Assembly: GCF_903645315.1 (NCBI RefSeq)
Contig: NZ_CAHJXL010000001.1
Span: forward strand, 1,602,001-1,666,000
DNA from: Victivallis sp. Marseille-Q1083
GTDB lineage: Bacteria > Verrucomicrobiota > Lentisphaeria > Victivallales > Victivallaceae
Length of the DNA: 64,000 nt
Direction: 5' to 3'
In this document: piece by piece, positions 1 to 9,115 of the stretch
Position numbering within the stretch: the stretch's first letter is position 1
Layout: the number at the start of each line of letters is the position of its first letter
Translations under genes and position numbers: made by a program
The notes under the pieces: generated by a model
Told to the model about the DNA's origin: nothing
The model's input: the letters and a program-made list of their open reading frames with translations, nothing else
Database searches by the model: none

Positions 1-615
1 CAGTTCGCCGACGACATGTTTGTTGTCCAGCACCGGCAGTACCTCAAGGTGCCAGTGCGCCATCAGACCGGTCACCTGCCGCAGCGGCAGATCCGGCGTC
101 GCCCAGTGGCGGCAGGGCGCCATGATGTCGCCGGCGATTACCGCCTGCTGATAATCGATGTTCAGCCGGGACAGCCGTTCGACGATTTCCTCCGGCTGTC
201 TGGCCCGCAGCAGCGGCTCCAGCAGGTGCGGCATTCTGGCGTAGGCGGCGAAATGAGCGATGAATTTCAAGCCGCGCATCGGCTGGTCGTCCGGAATCAG
301 CAGCAGACAGGCGATCCGGATCGGTTTCCGATCCGGCGTTTCACATTCCAGCGGCGTCCGCAAGGTGGCGATGACGACCGCCAGCTCCTGCAGGCCGGCG
401 ATGCGGGCATGCGGCAGAATGACGCCGTTGCCGAGCGTGGTGGGAGCCTGGTGCTCCCGCTGCCGTACCGCGTCCAGCAATATGGCGGCTTTCTGGCCTT
501 TCAATTGCGGCAATTCAATTGCTTTGTCGACCAGTTGTTTGAACAGAGCCGTCTTGTCGGCGGCCTCGATCCGCGTCAGGATATTGGCGCCGGATAATTG
601 ATTGGCATTGCTCAT
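1..615 (-). CDS. PTS EIIA type-2 domain protein fused to a CBS domain (3' end outside window)
   Basis: Residues 1 to about 145 read as a fructose/nitrogen-type PTS EIIA domain. The phospho-acceptor candidate is His69 in the GVILPHAR stretch, the conserved site in PtsN/FruA IIA domains. From about residue 157 (GDIMAP) the protein continues into a CBS-like segment with LRQVTGLM and EVLPVLDNKHVVGEL, and then leaves the window. At least 205 residues are visible. An AAGGA Shine-Dalgarno precedes the ATG by about nine bases. Domain assignment is from family knowledge. The inference is a regulatory, PtsN-like phosphorelay protein sensing an adenine nucleotide through CBS, rather than a sugar transporter, because no IIB or IIC is visible on this side. 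The missing C-terminus could contain a second CBS motif. Confidence 0.85.
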   Translation of the reverse strand, partial: MSNANQLSGANILTRIEAADKTALFKQLVDKAIELPQLKGQKAAILLDAVRQREHQAPTTLGNGVILPHARIAGLQELAVVIATLRTPLECETPDRKPIRIACLLLIPDDQPMRGLKFIAHFAAYARMPHLLEPLLRARQPEEIVERLSRLNIDYQQAVIAGDIMAPCRHWATPDLPLRQVTGLMAHWHLEVLPVLDNKHVVGEL

Positions 616-699
616 CGAAGAACTTCCTTATTCCTGATTTCATAAATTCAAATCTGAATTCATCAGGCACACCGGCGAAAAAACTTGCTCGCCGGTATG

Positions 700-1098
700 T
701 CATGCGGCCCGGTTCAACTTGAACAATGGCGGCGCTCGGCCGCCCCCGGCATCCTCGACGAAATCAGGCCGCCGGACGATTGCCGGGAAATGATCGAATG
801 CCCCGGCGCCCGGCTGAAAAATGGGTTCCGGCTGCGGAGGAAGGGCGGTGGCCGGGAACAGCCCGTGGCCGGCGGAATCGGAAAACGGCCGTCGATCGCA
901 GACCAGGCCGTGCGGAATTTCCAGCCGGCAGTCAAACCTGACCGGCAGCCGGGAATGAGCCGGGAAGCGGCCGGACAGGTTTTCCGGAGTAGGTACGATG
1001 ATCGGCAGTTGACGGTCGGTCGGAAACAGCACTGCCGCGCCGACTGCCGTCAGCAGCACAGTCAAAAAAGACGCAATGATGTACCCGACTTTTTTCAT
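700..1098 (-). CDS. Small membrane-anchored or secreted hypothetical protein
   Basis: A 132-residue protein starts MKKVGYIIASFLTVLLTAVGAAVLF. This is a basic N-terminus followed by about 18 hydrophobic residues, either a signal peptide or a single anchor. The remainder is proline- and arginine-rich with no domain I recognise. The start at 1098 was chosen because GGAGGAAGGG lies about ten bases upstream. An in-frame start 11 codons earlier lacks a ribosome site. An AT-rich stretch with a promoter-like pair lies upstream. The composition of the mature part resembles an out-of-frame reading of GC-rich DNA, so only the N-terminal half is persuasive. Confidence 0.5.
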   Translation of the reverse strand: MKKVGYIIASFLTVLLTAVGAAVLFPTDRQLPIIVPTPENLSGRFPAHSRLPVRFDCRLEIPHGLVCDRRPFSDSAGHGLFPATALPPQPEPIFQPGAGAFDHFPAIVRRPDFVEDAGGGRAPPLFKLNRAA

Positions 1099-1189
1099 AA
1101 GACGTTTTCCCTTCCTCCAGTCGTTTAACATACCCCGGCAAATTGCTTTTTCAAGCCGGCCTTCGGTTGGGTTGGGATAAAACGGTTAT

Positions 1190-1218
1190 GTTTTATCATA
1201 TTTTATCAATATATGCAA
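1190..1218 (-). promoter_or_regulatory. Candidate sigma-70 promoter for the gene at 700-1098
   Basis: Reading leftward, TTGCAT (1213-1218) is followed after 17 bases by TAAAAC (1190-1195), inside a strongly AT-rich block (about 1181-1270) in otherwise GC-rich DNA. The -10 is imperfect. Confidence 0.4.
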
Positions 1219-1322
1219 TTAATCACTTTAATAACATATAAAAATAGTTTATAAATCATTTGTTTTTGTTGTTACATGAGCTATAGTATCCTCCGGAGCG
1301 TAATTGTGGAAGGAGAAAGTCG

Positions 1323-1360
1323 GAAGCCTCTGCCGGGCCGGTGTCGCCGGCAGAGGCTTC
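1323..1360 (-). terminator. Strong hairpin after the DUF5722-like gene
   Basis: A perfect 14-bp stem (1323-1336 with 1347-1360) and a 10-base loop lie just beyond the stop of the leftward gene ending at 1408. There is no real U-run on the leftward side, so it may be a 3' stabilising hairpin rather than a full intrinsic terminator. Confidence 0.5.
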
Positions 1361-1407
1361 GATCTTTGGGGAGGATGCTTCCAGCGCCGGGCGGTGCATG
1401 TGAAATT

Positions 1408-3453
1408 TCAATCTGCCGCGGCATCGGAACGCAGCAGGGACGGCTGGACCCAATAGGCCCAATCGGCGCTGTTGTTGCCATATTTTTCGACGAGGAAGTC
1501 GATTTTCACCTTTTTCCCGGCGTAGGCGGTCATATCCAGCAAATGACTGGTCGGCGGACCCGGTTGCTGGACCGCGTCGAAGATTACTTCGCCGTCGACG
1601 GCAATCCGGAAACGGACGCCATCGCTGTCGGCATGGCCGAGCATCGTTTCAAAGCCGAGCTGTAAATTGCGTCCCGCCGCCTCCGGCAGCGTCACGGCAA
1701 AACCGACCCGGCCCCAACCGTCGGCCGGCGGGTGCTGAAAAAGCACTCTGGTCAGCCAGCCGGCGGCCCGGACGATATCGCGCTCTTCCAGCGCCAGGTT
1801 GTTCTCCTCCTCCGCCTCCGGCAAATGGGCCAGAAAATCGAAACAGAGATCTTCCGCCGGCACATCGAAAATCGACTGGCAGCGTTCCGCCGCTTCCGGC
1901 GTTTCCTCGAAGGACGCGATACCGATCACCGGCAGGGCGAAAGCGAAAGCCGCTTCTTCCCGCGGCGTGCCGGCGGCGGCGAAGACATCGTACATCAACC
2001 GTTTTTTACTCAGGTCGGAATTCCAGACGCCCAGCTTCAAGCCGCCTTCATCGGGATGATCGGCATGCCGGTGCAGGATGAAGGCGCTGATCCGGGGCGA
2101 GAGCGCTTTTACTTTGCGGTAAGCATAGGCGTAGGCGGCCGCCTGCAGTTGTTCGGCCTCCGGCGTTTCGGCTTCGAGGTTGAACCCCTGTTCAGTCAAG
2201 GCGATATCGCGGCATTGGCCGCGATAAAGAAAAGGCTCCCGGCTCATGATTTCCACCAGTTGGCCGAGGTTGCGGAAGGTGATGCGTGGCGTATCGGCGG
2301 TGTTCCGGGCGCTGCGGTCGAGCCAGAAGCGCGGATTGAACAGGTTCTCCGGATAGGGATGAAAGGCCAGATTCCAGAGAAAATCACCTTCCGTCCGGAC
2401 GACCTGGTTGAACGCTTCGAGCAATGCCCGGCCGGGGACCGCCTGCAGCGAACTCTTCAGCCCCAGCGACCAGTGATGTTCGAGCGAGATGTAAATCCGC
2501 AAATCCGGATTGTAGGCACGGCTCGCCAAATAAGCCAGGCGCACCGCGTGAGCGTAATCGCGCGCCACCTCCTGGTACGGCGTTTTTCCCATGTTGTACC
2601 AGACGGCGTGCTGCTGGACTTCGTTGCCGACGATCAGCGCGCAGATCTGGCCGTATTCGGCGTCCGAACGGGTATAGCGTTCGGCCAGAAAAGCCGTTGC
2701 CGCGGTGAAATATTTGATCCCTTCCGGAGTGGCGGTGTTGAAAGCGGCCAGCATCATCGGCGGTTCGGCGGTCGTTTTCGGGTGGCGCAGCGGCAGATTG
2801 GCGGGCGAATCGCTGTATTCATTGAAAAAGACGACGAAAACCGCAATGCCGTTTTCATAAAACTGCCGGAACCGCGCATCGAAATATTCGACCAAAGAAG
2901 CCCGGAAAGGAATTTTTTCGCCGTTGTATTCGAATTCGATGATCCGCTCTTCCGGTCCGGCGTCCAGTGCCAGCAGGCGGTTCAGTGGAATGTTTTCGTG
3001 GACGTACCGGGCTCCCAGCTTCACCGCGTCGTCGATGTCGACGACGCAACTGATTCCCTTGATTTCGGCCGGCCGCAGCAGGGGACCCCGATACCGGGCG
3101 GCGGCCGGCTCGACGGCGGCGACGCAGGCGCCGTCGGCCAGCGCGACATCGTTCCCGGTCAGCGTGAAATTGTCGTAGAGCAAATCCGTACCCGACTGAA
3201 AGCGGTCGATCCGGATGGCTTTGCCGGGACGGCCTTCGAACAACGCCGGCAGCGGATAGGATTGTCCTTGCCGGAAGGAATCGCAGAGCGGCGCCGCGAC
3301 CAGTTTCAGTTCCCGGTCCTGCCATTCCGCCGGAACCGGGATGGTGATGGAAGCGGCATCGGCAGTGATATTGTCCAGTGCTGCCGCCGAGCCGGCCAGC
3401 GGCAGCAGACAACTCAACCAAAGCAGCAGTGCCGGCCAATTTTTCTTTCGCAT
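1408..3453 (-). CDS. Secreted DUF5722-like, glycosidase-fold protein
   Basis: A 681-residue protein begins MRKKNWPALLLWLSCLLPLAG, a clear signal peptide. The central part contains ALIVGNEVQQ and later IALTEQGFN. These resemble acid/base and nucleophile Glu strands of (beta/alpha)8 glycosidases, as in DUF5722 proteins. The last about 150 residues look like a beta-rich accessory domain (LQLGFETMLG, VRFRIAVDGEVIFD). The start at 3453 is supported by AAAGGGCGC eight bases upstream; an in-frame start 26 codons earlier would place charged residues before the signal peptide. The gene stands alone with a hairpin after it. Inferred role: extracellular polysaccharide processing. The family call is from memory of motifs and the substrate is unknown. 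Confidence 0.75.
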   Translation of the reverse strand: MRKKNWPALLLWLSCLLPLAGSAAALDNITADAASITIPVPAEWQDRELKLVAAPLCDSFRQGQSYPLPALFEGRPGKAIRIDRFQSGTDLLYDNFTLTGNDVALADGACVAAVEPAAARYRGPLLRPAEIKGISCVVDIDDAVKLGARYVHENIPLNRLLALDAGPEERIIEFEYNGEKIPFRASLVEYFDARFRQFYENGIAVFVVFFNEYSDSPANLPLRHPKTTAEPPMMLAAFNTATPEGIKYFTAATAFLAERYTRSDAEYGQICALIVGNEVQQHAVWYNMGKTPYQEVARDYAHAVRLAYLASRAYNPDLRIYISLEHHWSLGLKSSLQAVPGRALLEAFNQVVRTEGDFLWNLAFHPYPENLFNPRFWLDRSARNTADTPRITFRNLGQLVEIMSREPFLYRGQCRDIALTEQGFNLEAETPEAEQLQAAAYAYAYRKVKALSPRISAFILHRHADHPDEGGLKLGVWNSDLSKKRLMYDVFAAAGTPREEAAFAFALPVIGIASFEETPEAAERCQSIFDVPAEDLCFDFLAHLPEAEEENNLALEERDIVRAAGWLTRVLFQHPPADGWGRVGFAVTLPEAAGRNLQLGFETMLGHADSDGVRFRIAVDGEVIFDAVQQPGPPTSHLLDMTAYAGKKVKIDFLVEKYGNNSADWAYWVQPSLLRSDAAAD

Positions 3454-3719
3454 CTTTGCGCCCTTTCGGTTTTCGATGAATTTCAATTGATCCGTTTCCG
3501 GATTTTTTGTCGGTTCGGCCGGCGACGGCAAAACCGGTTTCTACGCGCCGTTTCCGAAATGCTCCCTGACATTTAGCGTGACTGGGCGCTGGTATAGTCG
3601 ATTATGTGAGGCTTGGGGCAACTTTCCAAGCTCCCAAAGTGTTCTCTCTTTTTGACTGAATGAGCTATGTCTGAAAGCGAAATAGTATACTTCGGCTGAA
3701 AACGAATTTGTTCCGTCCG

Positions 3720-5756
3720 TCAGTCGTCCAGCATTTTAAAGATGTCGGCGAACGCCTGAGTCAATTGATCGTTGTTCAACGTTTTGATAAAGTCGTCCGC
3801 CGTGCCGCATTCGACGATCGCCTCCGGCAGTCGGGCCAGAAAGCGCGACGGCAATTGACGCGTTTCGCGGCCGCGCTGCATCCGGCGGCCGGCCCAACTG
3901 ATGATCAGTTTGACCCGGGCCCGGGTGATCGCCACGTAGAACAGCCGCAACTCCTCATCGACCGTATTTTCCCAGAGCGCCCGCTCGTGCGGAAAGATGT
4001 TCTCCTCCGCGCCGATGATGAACACATAGCGGAATTCCAGTCCCTTGGCCGCGTGGACCGTCGACAGACAGATGCCGTCGCCATCCTTGCTCTCGTCCGC
4101 CGTCCGGTCGTTCTCCTCCAGCAAAGCAAAACTCTCCAGAAACTCGCCGAGCGACAGCGGCCCCTCCGCCTTCTGTTCGAACTGGGCGACGGCGCTGATG
4201 AATTCGTCGACATTTTCCCGCCGCTTCAAAGCATCGTCGATATCCTTGTAAACCTTTTGCAGCCCATCCAGATAGCCGACTTCCTTCAGAAAATTGTACG
4301 CCTTGTCAGCCAGTCCGCCCGGTTCGGCAAAAATTTCCCGGTTACGGCGGAATTGACCGGCCAAATCCCGCGCCGCCGCGGCGCCTTTGGCGGAAACCGC
4401 TTCGAACAGCTCCGGCGCTTCCAGCAATTCCAGCATCGGCTGATGGGTCCGCTGCTTCAGTTCCTTCAATTTTTCCACCGCTTTGTCCGCCAGTCCGCGC
4501 GGCGGCACCCCGAGGATACGCAGCAGGCTCTGGTCCTCCTGCGGATTGACCAGCAATTTCAGGTAGGCGGCGGCATCCTTGATCTCCCGCCGCTTGAAAA
4601 ATTCCTGCCCGCCGACCAGGCGGTAAGGCAAACCGCTGCCGCGCAGGCTCTGTTCCAACTGCCGCGACAGATGATTGGAACGGTAGAGCACCGCGAAATC
4701 GCCGTACCGCAATCCCGGTGTCGCCGCCATCTCCTGCGCAATATAGCCGGCGATGAAATCGGCTTCCGCTTCGCCGTCTTCCAGGCTGACCAGCGTGATA
4801 TTTTCGCCGTCGCCGGAGGCCGACCAGAGGTTTTTCGCATAACGGTTGCTGTTGCCGGCAATCACCGCGTTGGCCGCCTGCAGAATTTTGTCGGTAGACC
4901 GATAGTTCTGCTCCAGCTTGATCTGCGTCGTCCCTTTGAACAGCTTCGGAAAATCGAGGATGTTTTCAATATTGGCGCCGCGCCAACCGTAAATACTCTG
5001 GTCATCGTCGCCGACTACGCACAGATTGCAGCGGTCCGCCGCCAACATTTTGACAATTGTGAACTGGGCGTCGTTGGTGTCCTGGTATTCGTCGATCAAC
5101 AGATAGCGGTAACGGTCCTGATATTTTTTCAAAATTTCCGGGAAACGCCGGAAAATCTCGAAAACCAGCAGCAGCAGGTCATCGAAATCGACCATGTTCT
5201 GCAATTCCAGCAAATTCTGATATTCGCCGTAGAGCTGGGATTGCAGCACTTCGTAATCATTTTCGGCATTGCGCTTGGCCTCCTTCGGGAAGAACAGGGC
5301 GTTTTTCTGCCGGCTGATGTAGGCGGCGGTATCCGGCAGCGAAATGTCGCCTTTGGCCACCCCGAGCGAGGCTGCCGCCTGTTTCAAAATCCCCTGCTGG
5401 TCGGCTTCATCGGCAATTGTAAAGCTGGACATATAATGCAGATGGGTGATCTCCCGCCGCAAAACCCGGACGCAAAAGGAGTGAAAGGTCCCCAACGTCA
5501 CCTTCTTCGCCGCTTCCGGCGAAACCAGCGCCGCCAGCCGCTCCCGCATTTCCCGTGCCGCCTTGTTGGTAAAGGTCAGCCCCAGAATCTGCTCCGGCGG
5601 AATCCCCTCCGCCAGCATGTAAGCGATCCGGTAGGTGATGACCCGGGTTTTGCCGGTACCGGCGCCGGCCAGCACCAGCACCGGACCGTCGATCGTCCGG
5701 ACCGCCTGCCGCTGCGGTTCATTCAGTTGCGACAGGATCTCCTGGAGAGTGCCCAT
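3720..5756 (-). CDS. pcrA: UvrD/PcrA/Rep-type ATP-dependent DNA helicase
   Basis: A 678-residue superfamily 1A 3'-5' helicase unwinds DNA in repair and replication restart. Visible motifs: NEPQRQAV (Q-motif region, 12-19), Walker A GAGTGKT (31-37), LTFTNKAA (motif Ia), LLIDEYQDTN (motif II), VVGDDDQSIYGWRGA (motif III), LEQNYRST (motif IV), LSTVHAAKGLEF (motif V) and LFYVAITRAR (motif VI). Length fits PcrA/UvrD, slightly short at the C-terminus. The ATG at 5756 overlaps the stop of the upstream purO as TAATG, implying translational coupling. It is the last gene of hom-aspartate kinase-purO-pcrA. Rep and UvrD cannot be distinguished by eye. Confidence 0.95.
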   Translation of the reverse strand: MGTLQEILSQLNEPQRQAVRTIDGPVLVLAGAGTGKTRVITYRIAYMLAEGIPPEQILGLTFTNKAAREMRERLAALVSPEAAKKVTLGTFHSFCVRVLRREITHLHYMSSFTIADEADQQGILKQAAASLGVAKGDISLPDTAAYISRQKNALFFPKEAKRNAENDYEVLQSQLYGEYQNLLELQNMVDFDDLLLLVFEIFRRFPEILKKYQDRYRYLLIDEYQDTNDAQFTIVKMLAADRCNLCVVGDDDQSIYGWRGANIENILDFPKLFKGTTQIKLEQNYRSTDKILQAANAVIAGNSNRYAKNLWSASGDGENITLVSLEDGEAEADFIAGYIAQEMAATPGLRYGDFAVLYRSNHLSRQLEQSLRGSGLPYRLVGGQEFFKRREIKDAAAYLKLLVNPQEDQSLLRILGVPPRGLADKAVEKLKELKQRTHQPMLELLEAPELFEAVSAKGAAAARDLAGQFRRNREIFAEPGGLADKAYNFLKEVGYLDGLQKVYKDIDDALKRRENVDEFISAVAQFEQKAEGPLSLGEFLESFALLEENDRTADESKDGDGICLSTVHAAKGLEFRYVFIIGAEENIFPHERALWENTVDEELRLFYVAITRARVKLIISWAGRRMQRGRETRQLPSRFLARLPEAIVECGTADDFIKTLNNDQLTQAFADIFKMLDD

Positions 5757-6391
5757 TAGGCAACCGTCGAGGCCAGGGCGAATCCGTCCGCCGTCGCCAT
5801 TGCCGCCGCCGCCGTCACCGCGTTGGTAAAGCCGGCAAAGACGCCGCCGGAAATGACATATCGGCAAGCGGCTTCCGCCGTCGCGGCGTCATAGGCAGCA
5901 TCGACATTGTCGTCGGCCGGTTGGTTCTTTTCGTAGGTGGACAGATAAAAAGCCTGTCCCGGCTGCAGAGCGAACTCCCTGACCAGCAGCGCATCCTTGC
6001 GGACGATGCCGAGAAAGGCGTCGTTGCCGTCGCGGTTGACCACCGCGACGATCCGCGGCGTGTCCAGCGAATCCTTTTCATAGTCCATCGCCAGCAAGCC
6101 GAGGGCGACGGCATCGCGCACCGGCATGCCCATCGCGATCTTCTCGGCGATCGGATCGGTGTGGGAACCGTTGCTGGCCACCGCATAATGCCGCGGCAGC
6201 CGGGCGCAATTGTAAGCGATATAGCAGTTGCGGCGCAAATCCGACTCGAACCCCGCTTTCGGAATGACTGAAACCACTTCACCGTTGATCACCGTTTCCC
6301 GGTTCGGAAACGATCTGGAGGAAACCCGATACATCGCGGCGACTTTGCCCGCCCGATTCATGCCGACAGCGACAATTCTTCCCAAATACAT
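5756..6391 (-). CDS. purO: IMP cyclohydrolase, archaeal (PurO) type
   Basis: A 211-residue protein of the IMP_cyclohyd family, which closes FAICAR to IMP, the last purine step. Signature stretches are MYLGRIVAVG, YRVSSRSFPNR, SNGSHTDPI and the ending ISGGVFAGFTNAV. Most bacteria use the bifunctional PurH instead, so a PurO-type enzyme in a bacterium is notable. The ATG at 6391 has AAGGA nine bases upstream; a TTG one codon earlier is possible. It lies 24 bases after the aspartate kinase and overlaps pcrA by TAATG, so it is co-transcribed with amino-acid and DNA-repair genes. Assignment rests on motif recognition. Confidence 0.88.
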   Translation of the reverse strand: MYLGRIVAVGMNRAGKVAAMYRVSSRSFPNRETVINGEVVSVIPKAGFESDLRRNCYIAYNCARLPRHYAVASNGSHTDPIAEKIAMGMPVRDAVALGLLAMDYEKDSLDTPRIVAVVNRDGNDAFLGIVRKDALLVREFALQPGQAFYLSTYEKNQPADDNVDAAYDAATAEAACRYVISGGVFAGFTNAVTAAAAMATADGFALASTVA

Positions 6392-6415
6392 CAATTCACG
6401 TCCTTCAAAAGACTG

Positions 6416-7822
6416 TTATTCGTTTTCCACAAACTCGCGATGCAGCGCCACCTGCGCCGATTTGAAATCATCGCGGCCGATGATGAACTGCATATTGACC
6501 TGCCGCATGCACTGGTCGAGCGCCAGAATGTTGATATTGGCGCGGGCCAGGGCATTGGCGGCCCGGGACAGAAAGCCCGGAATCTTCATATTGCTGCCGA
6601 TCACCGCGACGATCGCCACTTTGTAGGTATTGATCACCGACCCCTTGAACTGCTGTTCGAGCTGCTCGAGGCATTTGTCGAGATTCTTGGATTTCTCGGC
6701 CACATAATGGGTGATGGTGTTGGCATTGGTGTTCTTGGCGATATAGCTGATCCGGTACTTGTTGAAACTGTCCATCAGCCGGAAATCGAAACCGCTCTGG
6801 CCGACCATCTCCGGATCGAACACTTCGACGGCGATGATATCCGCCCGGCCGCAGATCATCTCCACCCGCGGATTCGGCGAAATATAATCCTTGCTGATCA
6901 ACGTCCCCGGGTGGTTCGGATCGAAAGCGTTCTTCACCCTTATCGGAATATTCTTGAACTCCATCTCCTTGGATGCCTTGGAATGGATCGCCTCCATATC
7001 CATGTCCGACAACTGGTCGGCGATATCGAAATTGGTGTTGCCGATCGTCTTCACCTTGTCGGCGCCGATCAGCCGCGGATCGCCGGTGCTCAAATGAAAC
7101 TCCTTGTGAATGATCCCTTCGCGGGCGTCGGTCAACACGGCGATTTTGCTGAAGGTAATTTCACTGTAACCGCGGTCGAAGCGGTTCATGATGCCTTCGG
7201 CGCATTTGACATAACCGGTGACGATCGGCAGGCAACGGCTGAAATCCAGCTCGGCCAGGTGATTTTCGATCATCTGTTCGATGGAGGTCGAATTGCTCTC
7301 CTTCCAGCCGGTCAGGTCGACGAATACGGCGTTGACGCCGTGCTTGCGCAGGATGGCGGCGGAATTGAAGGCGCTGTGCGCTTCGCCGATGGCGCTCAGA
7401 AATTCCCGGCTGGGCGGCAGATAGTCGTGCGGCCGGAAATGGCCGAAGCTCCGCAGGCGCACCAGATCGCGCAGGCAGACCTTGATGCCGTCGATCCGCT
7501 CGTTGACAAAGGCGTCGGCCTCTTCCCGGTCGAGGCCGATTTCTTCGAACGAGCGGTTGTATTCGAGCATCCGGTGACGGGTTTCTTCCAGCTTGGTCTC
7601 CCAGCTCGGATTGTTCTGGGCAAAATAGCCGTAAACGCCCGGTTCGCCGGTCTTCTTGTCCTCCAGCAGCAGATTGGTGATCCCGCCGTAAGCGGACACG
7701 ACAAAAATGCGGTTGTAAAGTTTCTCGCCGGTTCTGGACCCGATGATGACGTTATTCATCAATTCGCCGAATCGGCTCATTGAAGTGCCGCCGATTTTTT
7801 CTACGGTGTGCCTTCCTGCCAT
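6416..7822 (-). CDS. Aspartate kinase
   Basis: A 468-residue kinase phosphorylating aspartate at the entry of the threonine/methionine/lysine pathways. The N-terminus HTVEKIGGTSMSRF carries the nucleotide-binding K-x-G-G-T-S motif. FHLSTGDPRLIG and the C-terminal paired ACT region (VAIVAVIGSNMKIPG, ARANINILALDQ) are regulatory features. The wording of the N-terminus is closer to the Ask_Ect-like subgroup known from ectoine clusters than to LysC of Escherichia coli, but no ectoine genes are in view. It follows hom by three bases, with GAGG inside the end of hom as its ribosome site. Inferred: an operon for homoserine/threonine supply. Confidence 0.92.
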   Translation of the reverse strand: MAGRHTVEKIGGTSMSRFGELMNNVIIGSRTGEKLYNRIFVVSAYGGITNLLLEDKKTGEPGVYGYFAQNNPSWETKLEETRHRMLEYNRSFEEIGLDREEADAFVNERIDGIKVCLRDLVRLRSFGHFRPHDYLPPSREFLSAIGEAHSAFNSAAILRKHGVNAVFVDLTGWKESNSTSIEQMIENHLAELDFSRCLPIVTGYVKCAEGIMNRFDRGYSEITFSKIAVLTDAREGIIHKEFHLSTGDPRLIGADKVKTIGNTNFDIADQLSDMDMEAIHSKASKEMEFKNIPIRVKNAFDPNHPGTLISKDYISPNPRVEMICGRADIIAVEVFDPEMVGQSGFDFRLMDSFNKYRISYIAKNTNANTITHYVAEKSKNLDKCLEQLEQQFKGSVINTYKVAIVAVIGSNMKIPGFLSRAANALARANINILALDQCMRQVNMQFIIGRDDFKSAQVALHREFVENE

Positions 7823-7825
7823 TTT

Positions 7826-9115
7826 TCAGATATCCTCAATTCTTAAAAGTTTGACCTTGTCACAAACCACATCCAACGCTTCGAGTTCGGCAATCGCCGC
7901 TTTGATCAGTTTCTCCTGGGCCAGGTGGGTCAGAATCATCACCGGCACGCCGCAGCCGGAACCGGACTCATGTTGAACGAAGCTGGAAATACTGATGGAC
8001 TTGCCGGCCAGAATCTCGGCGATCCTGGCGACCACGCCGGGTTCGTCCCTGACTTCGAACCGCAGATAGTACCGCAAGGTGACATCGTCGATCGGCGTCA
8101 CCTTGGCATATTGCGATCCCGCCCGGAACGCCGGCACCCGGTGCACGGACTGGTGGGCGATATTGAGCGCCACGTCGGCCAGGTCGGCGACAACGGCGCT
8201 CGCCGTCGCTTCCCGCCCGGCGCCGCGGCCGTAGAAGAGCGTCCGCCCCACCATGTCGCCGTCGATGGCGACGCCGTTGAAGACGCCGGAAATGTTGGCC
8301 AGCAAGGCGCTTTTCGGAATCAACGTCGGATGGATGCGGATTTGAACGTCGCCCTCGAGCTGCTTGATGATCGCCAGCAATTTGATCCGATAGCCGAGTT
8401 CATCGGCGAATTTCAGATCCAGTTGCGAAATATTGCGGATGCCTTCGACGTAAACATCGTCGGCGCCGAACCACTCGCCGTAAGCGAGCGAAGCGAGAAT
8501 CGTCGCCTTGTGCGCCGTATCGAAGCCGTCGATATCCAGCGACGGCTCCGCCTCGGCATAACCGAGCTTCTGGGCATCCTTCAAAACCGGCTCGAAATCG
8601 GCGCCTTCCTGCTCCATGCGGGTCAGGATGTAATTGCAGGTGCCGTTCAAAATGCCGTAAATTCCCTGAATATGATTGGCCACCAACCCTTCCCGCAACG
8701 CTTTGATGACCGGAATACCGCCGCCGACGCTGGCTTCATAGTAAATATCGACGCCATTTTCCATCGCCACAGCGAAGAGCTCCTTGCCGTATTTGGCCAG
8801 CAGCGCCTTGTTGGCGGTAACCACCATTTTATGCGCGCGCAGCGCCTTGAGGATCAATTCCCTGGCAAAAGTAGTACCGCCGACCAGTTCAACAACGATA
8901 TCCGCCGCCGCGATCGTTTCATCCACACTGGTCGTCAAAATGCCGTCCGGAACCGCCACGCCGCGGTCCGTCGTGATATCGAGGTCCGCAATTTTCGTCA
9001 AAACCAAATCCACGCCGGTCCGTTTGGCGATCACTTCTCCGTTGCGAAGCAGGATTGCCGCCACACCGGCGCCGACCGTCCCGAATCCGACTATGCCTAC
9101 CTTTACTTCTTTCAC
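7826..9115 (-). CDS. hom: Homoserine dehydrogenase with C-terminal ACT domain
   Basis: A 429-residue enzyme reducing aspartate semialdehyde to homoserine. The Rossmann motif GIVGFGTVGAGV is near the N-terminus. VTANKALLAKYG, YEASVGGGIPVI and GILNGTCNYILT are family hallmarks, and LDIDGFDTAHKATIL follows. The last about 80 residues (YYLRFEVRDEPGVVARIAEIL) form an ACT domain for threonine feedback. The start is GTG at 9115 with GGAAGG eight bases upstream; no better ATG exists. First gene of the hom-kinase-purO-pcrA group. Confidence 0.95.
   Translation of the reverse strand: MKEVKVGIVGFGTVGAGVAAILLRNGEVIAKRTGVDLVLTKIADLDITTDRGVAVPDGILTTSVDETIAAADIVVELVGGTTFARELILKALRAHKMVVTANKALLAKYGKELFAVAMENGVDIYYEASVGGGIPVIKALREGLVANHIQGIYGILNGTCNYILTRMEQEGADFEPVLKDAQKLGYAEAEPSLDIDGFDTAHKATILASLAYGEWFGADDVYVEGIRNISQLDLKFADELGYRIKLLAIIKQLEGDVQIRIHPTLIPKSALLANISGVFNGVAIDGDMVGRTLFYGRGAGREATASAVVADLADVALNIAHQSVHRVPAFRAGSQYAKVTPIDDVTLRYYLRFEVRDEPGVVARIAEILAGKSISISSFVQHESGSGCGVPVMILTHLAQEKLIKAAIAELEALDVVCDKVKLLRIEDI

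Noticed and set aside
3440-3470. Shared leader GAAAGGGCGCA...AAAGATG at 3453 and at cinA (12536) as a regulatory motif
   Set aside because: The similarity is confined to the ribosome site and a few bases around it; coincidence is sufficient.
1732-3576. A 614-codon open frame on the plus strand
   Set aside because: Antisense to the secreted DUF5722-like gene, no ribosome site and no recognisable motif.
3708-5759. A 683-codon open frame on the plus strand
   Set aside because: Exactly shadows the helicase gene, whose motifs are unmistakable.
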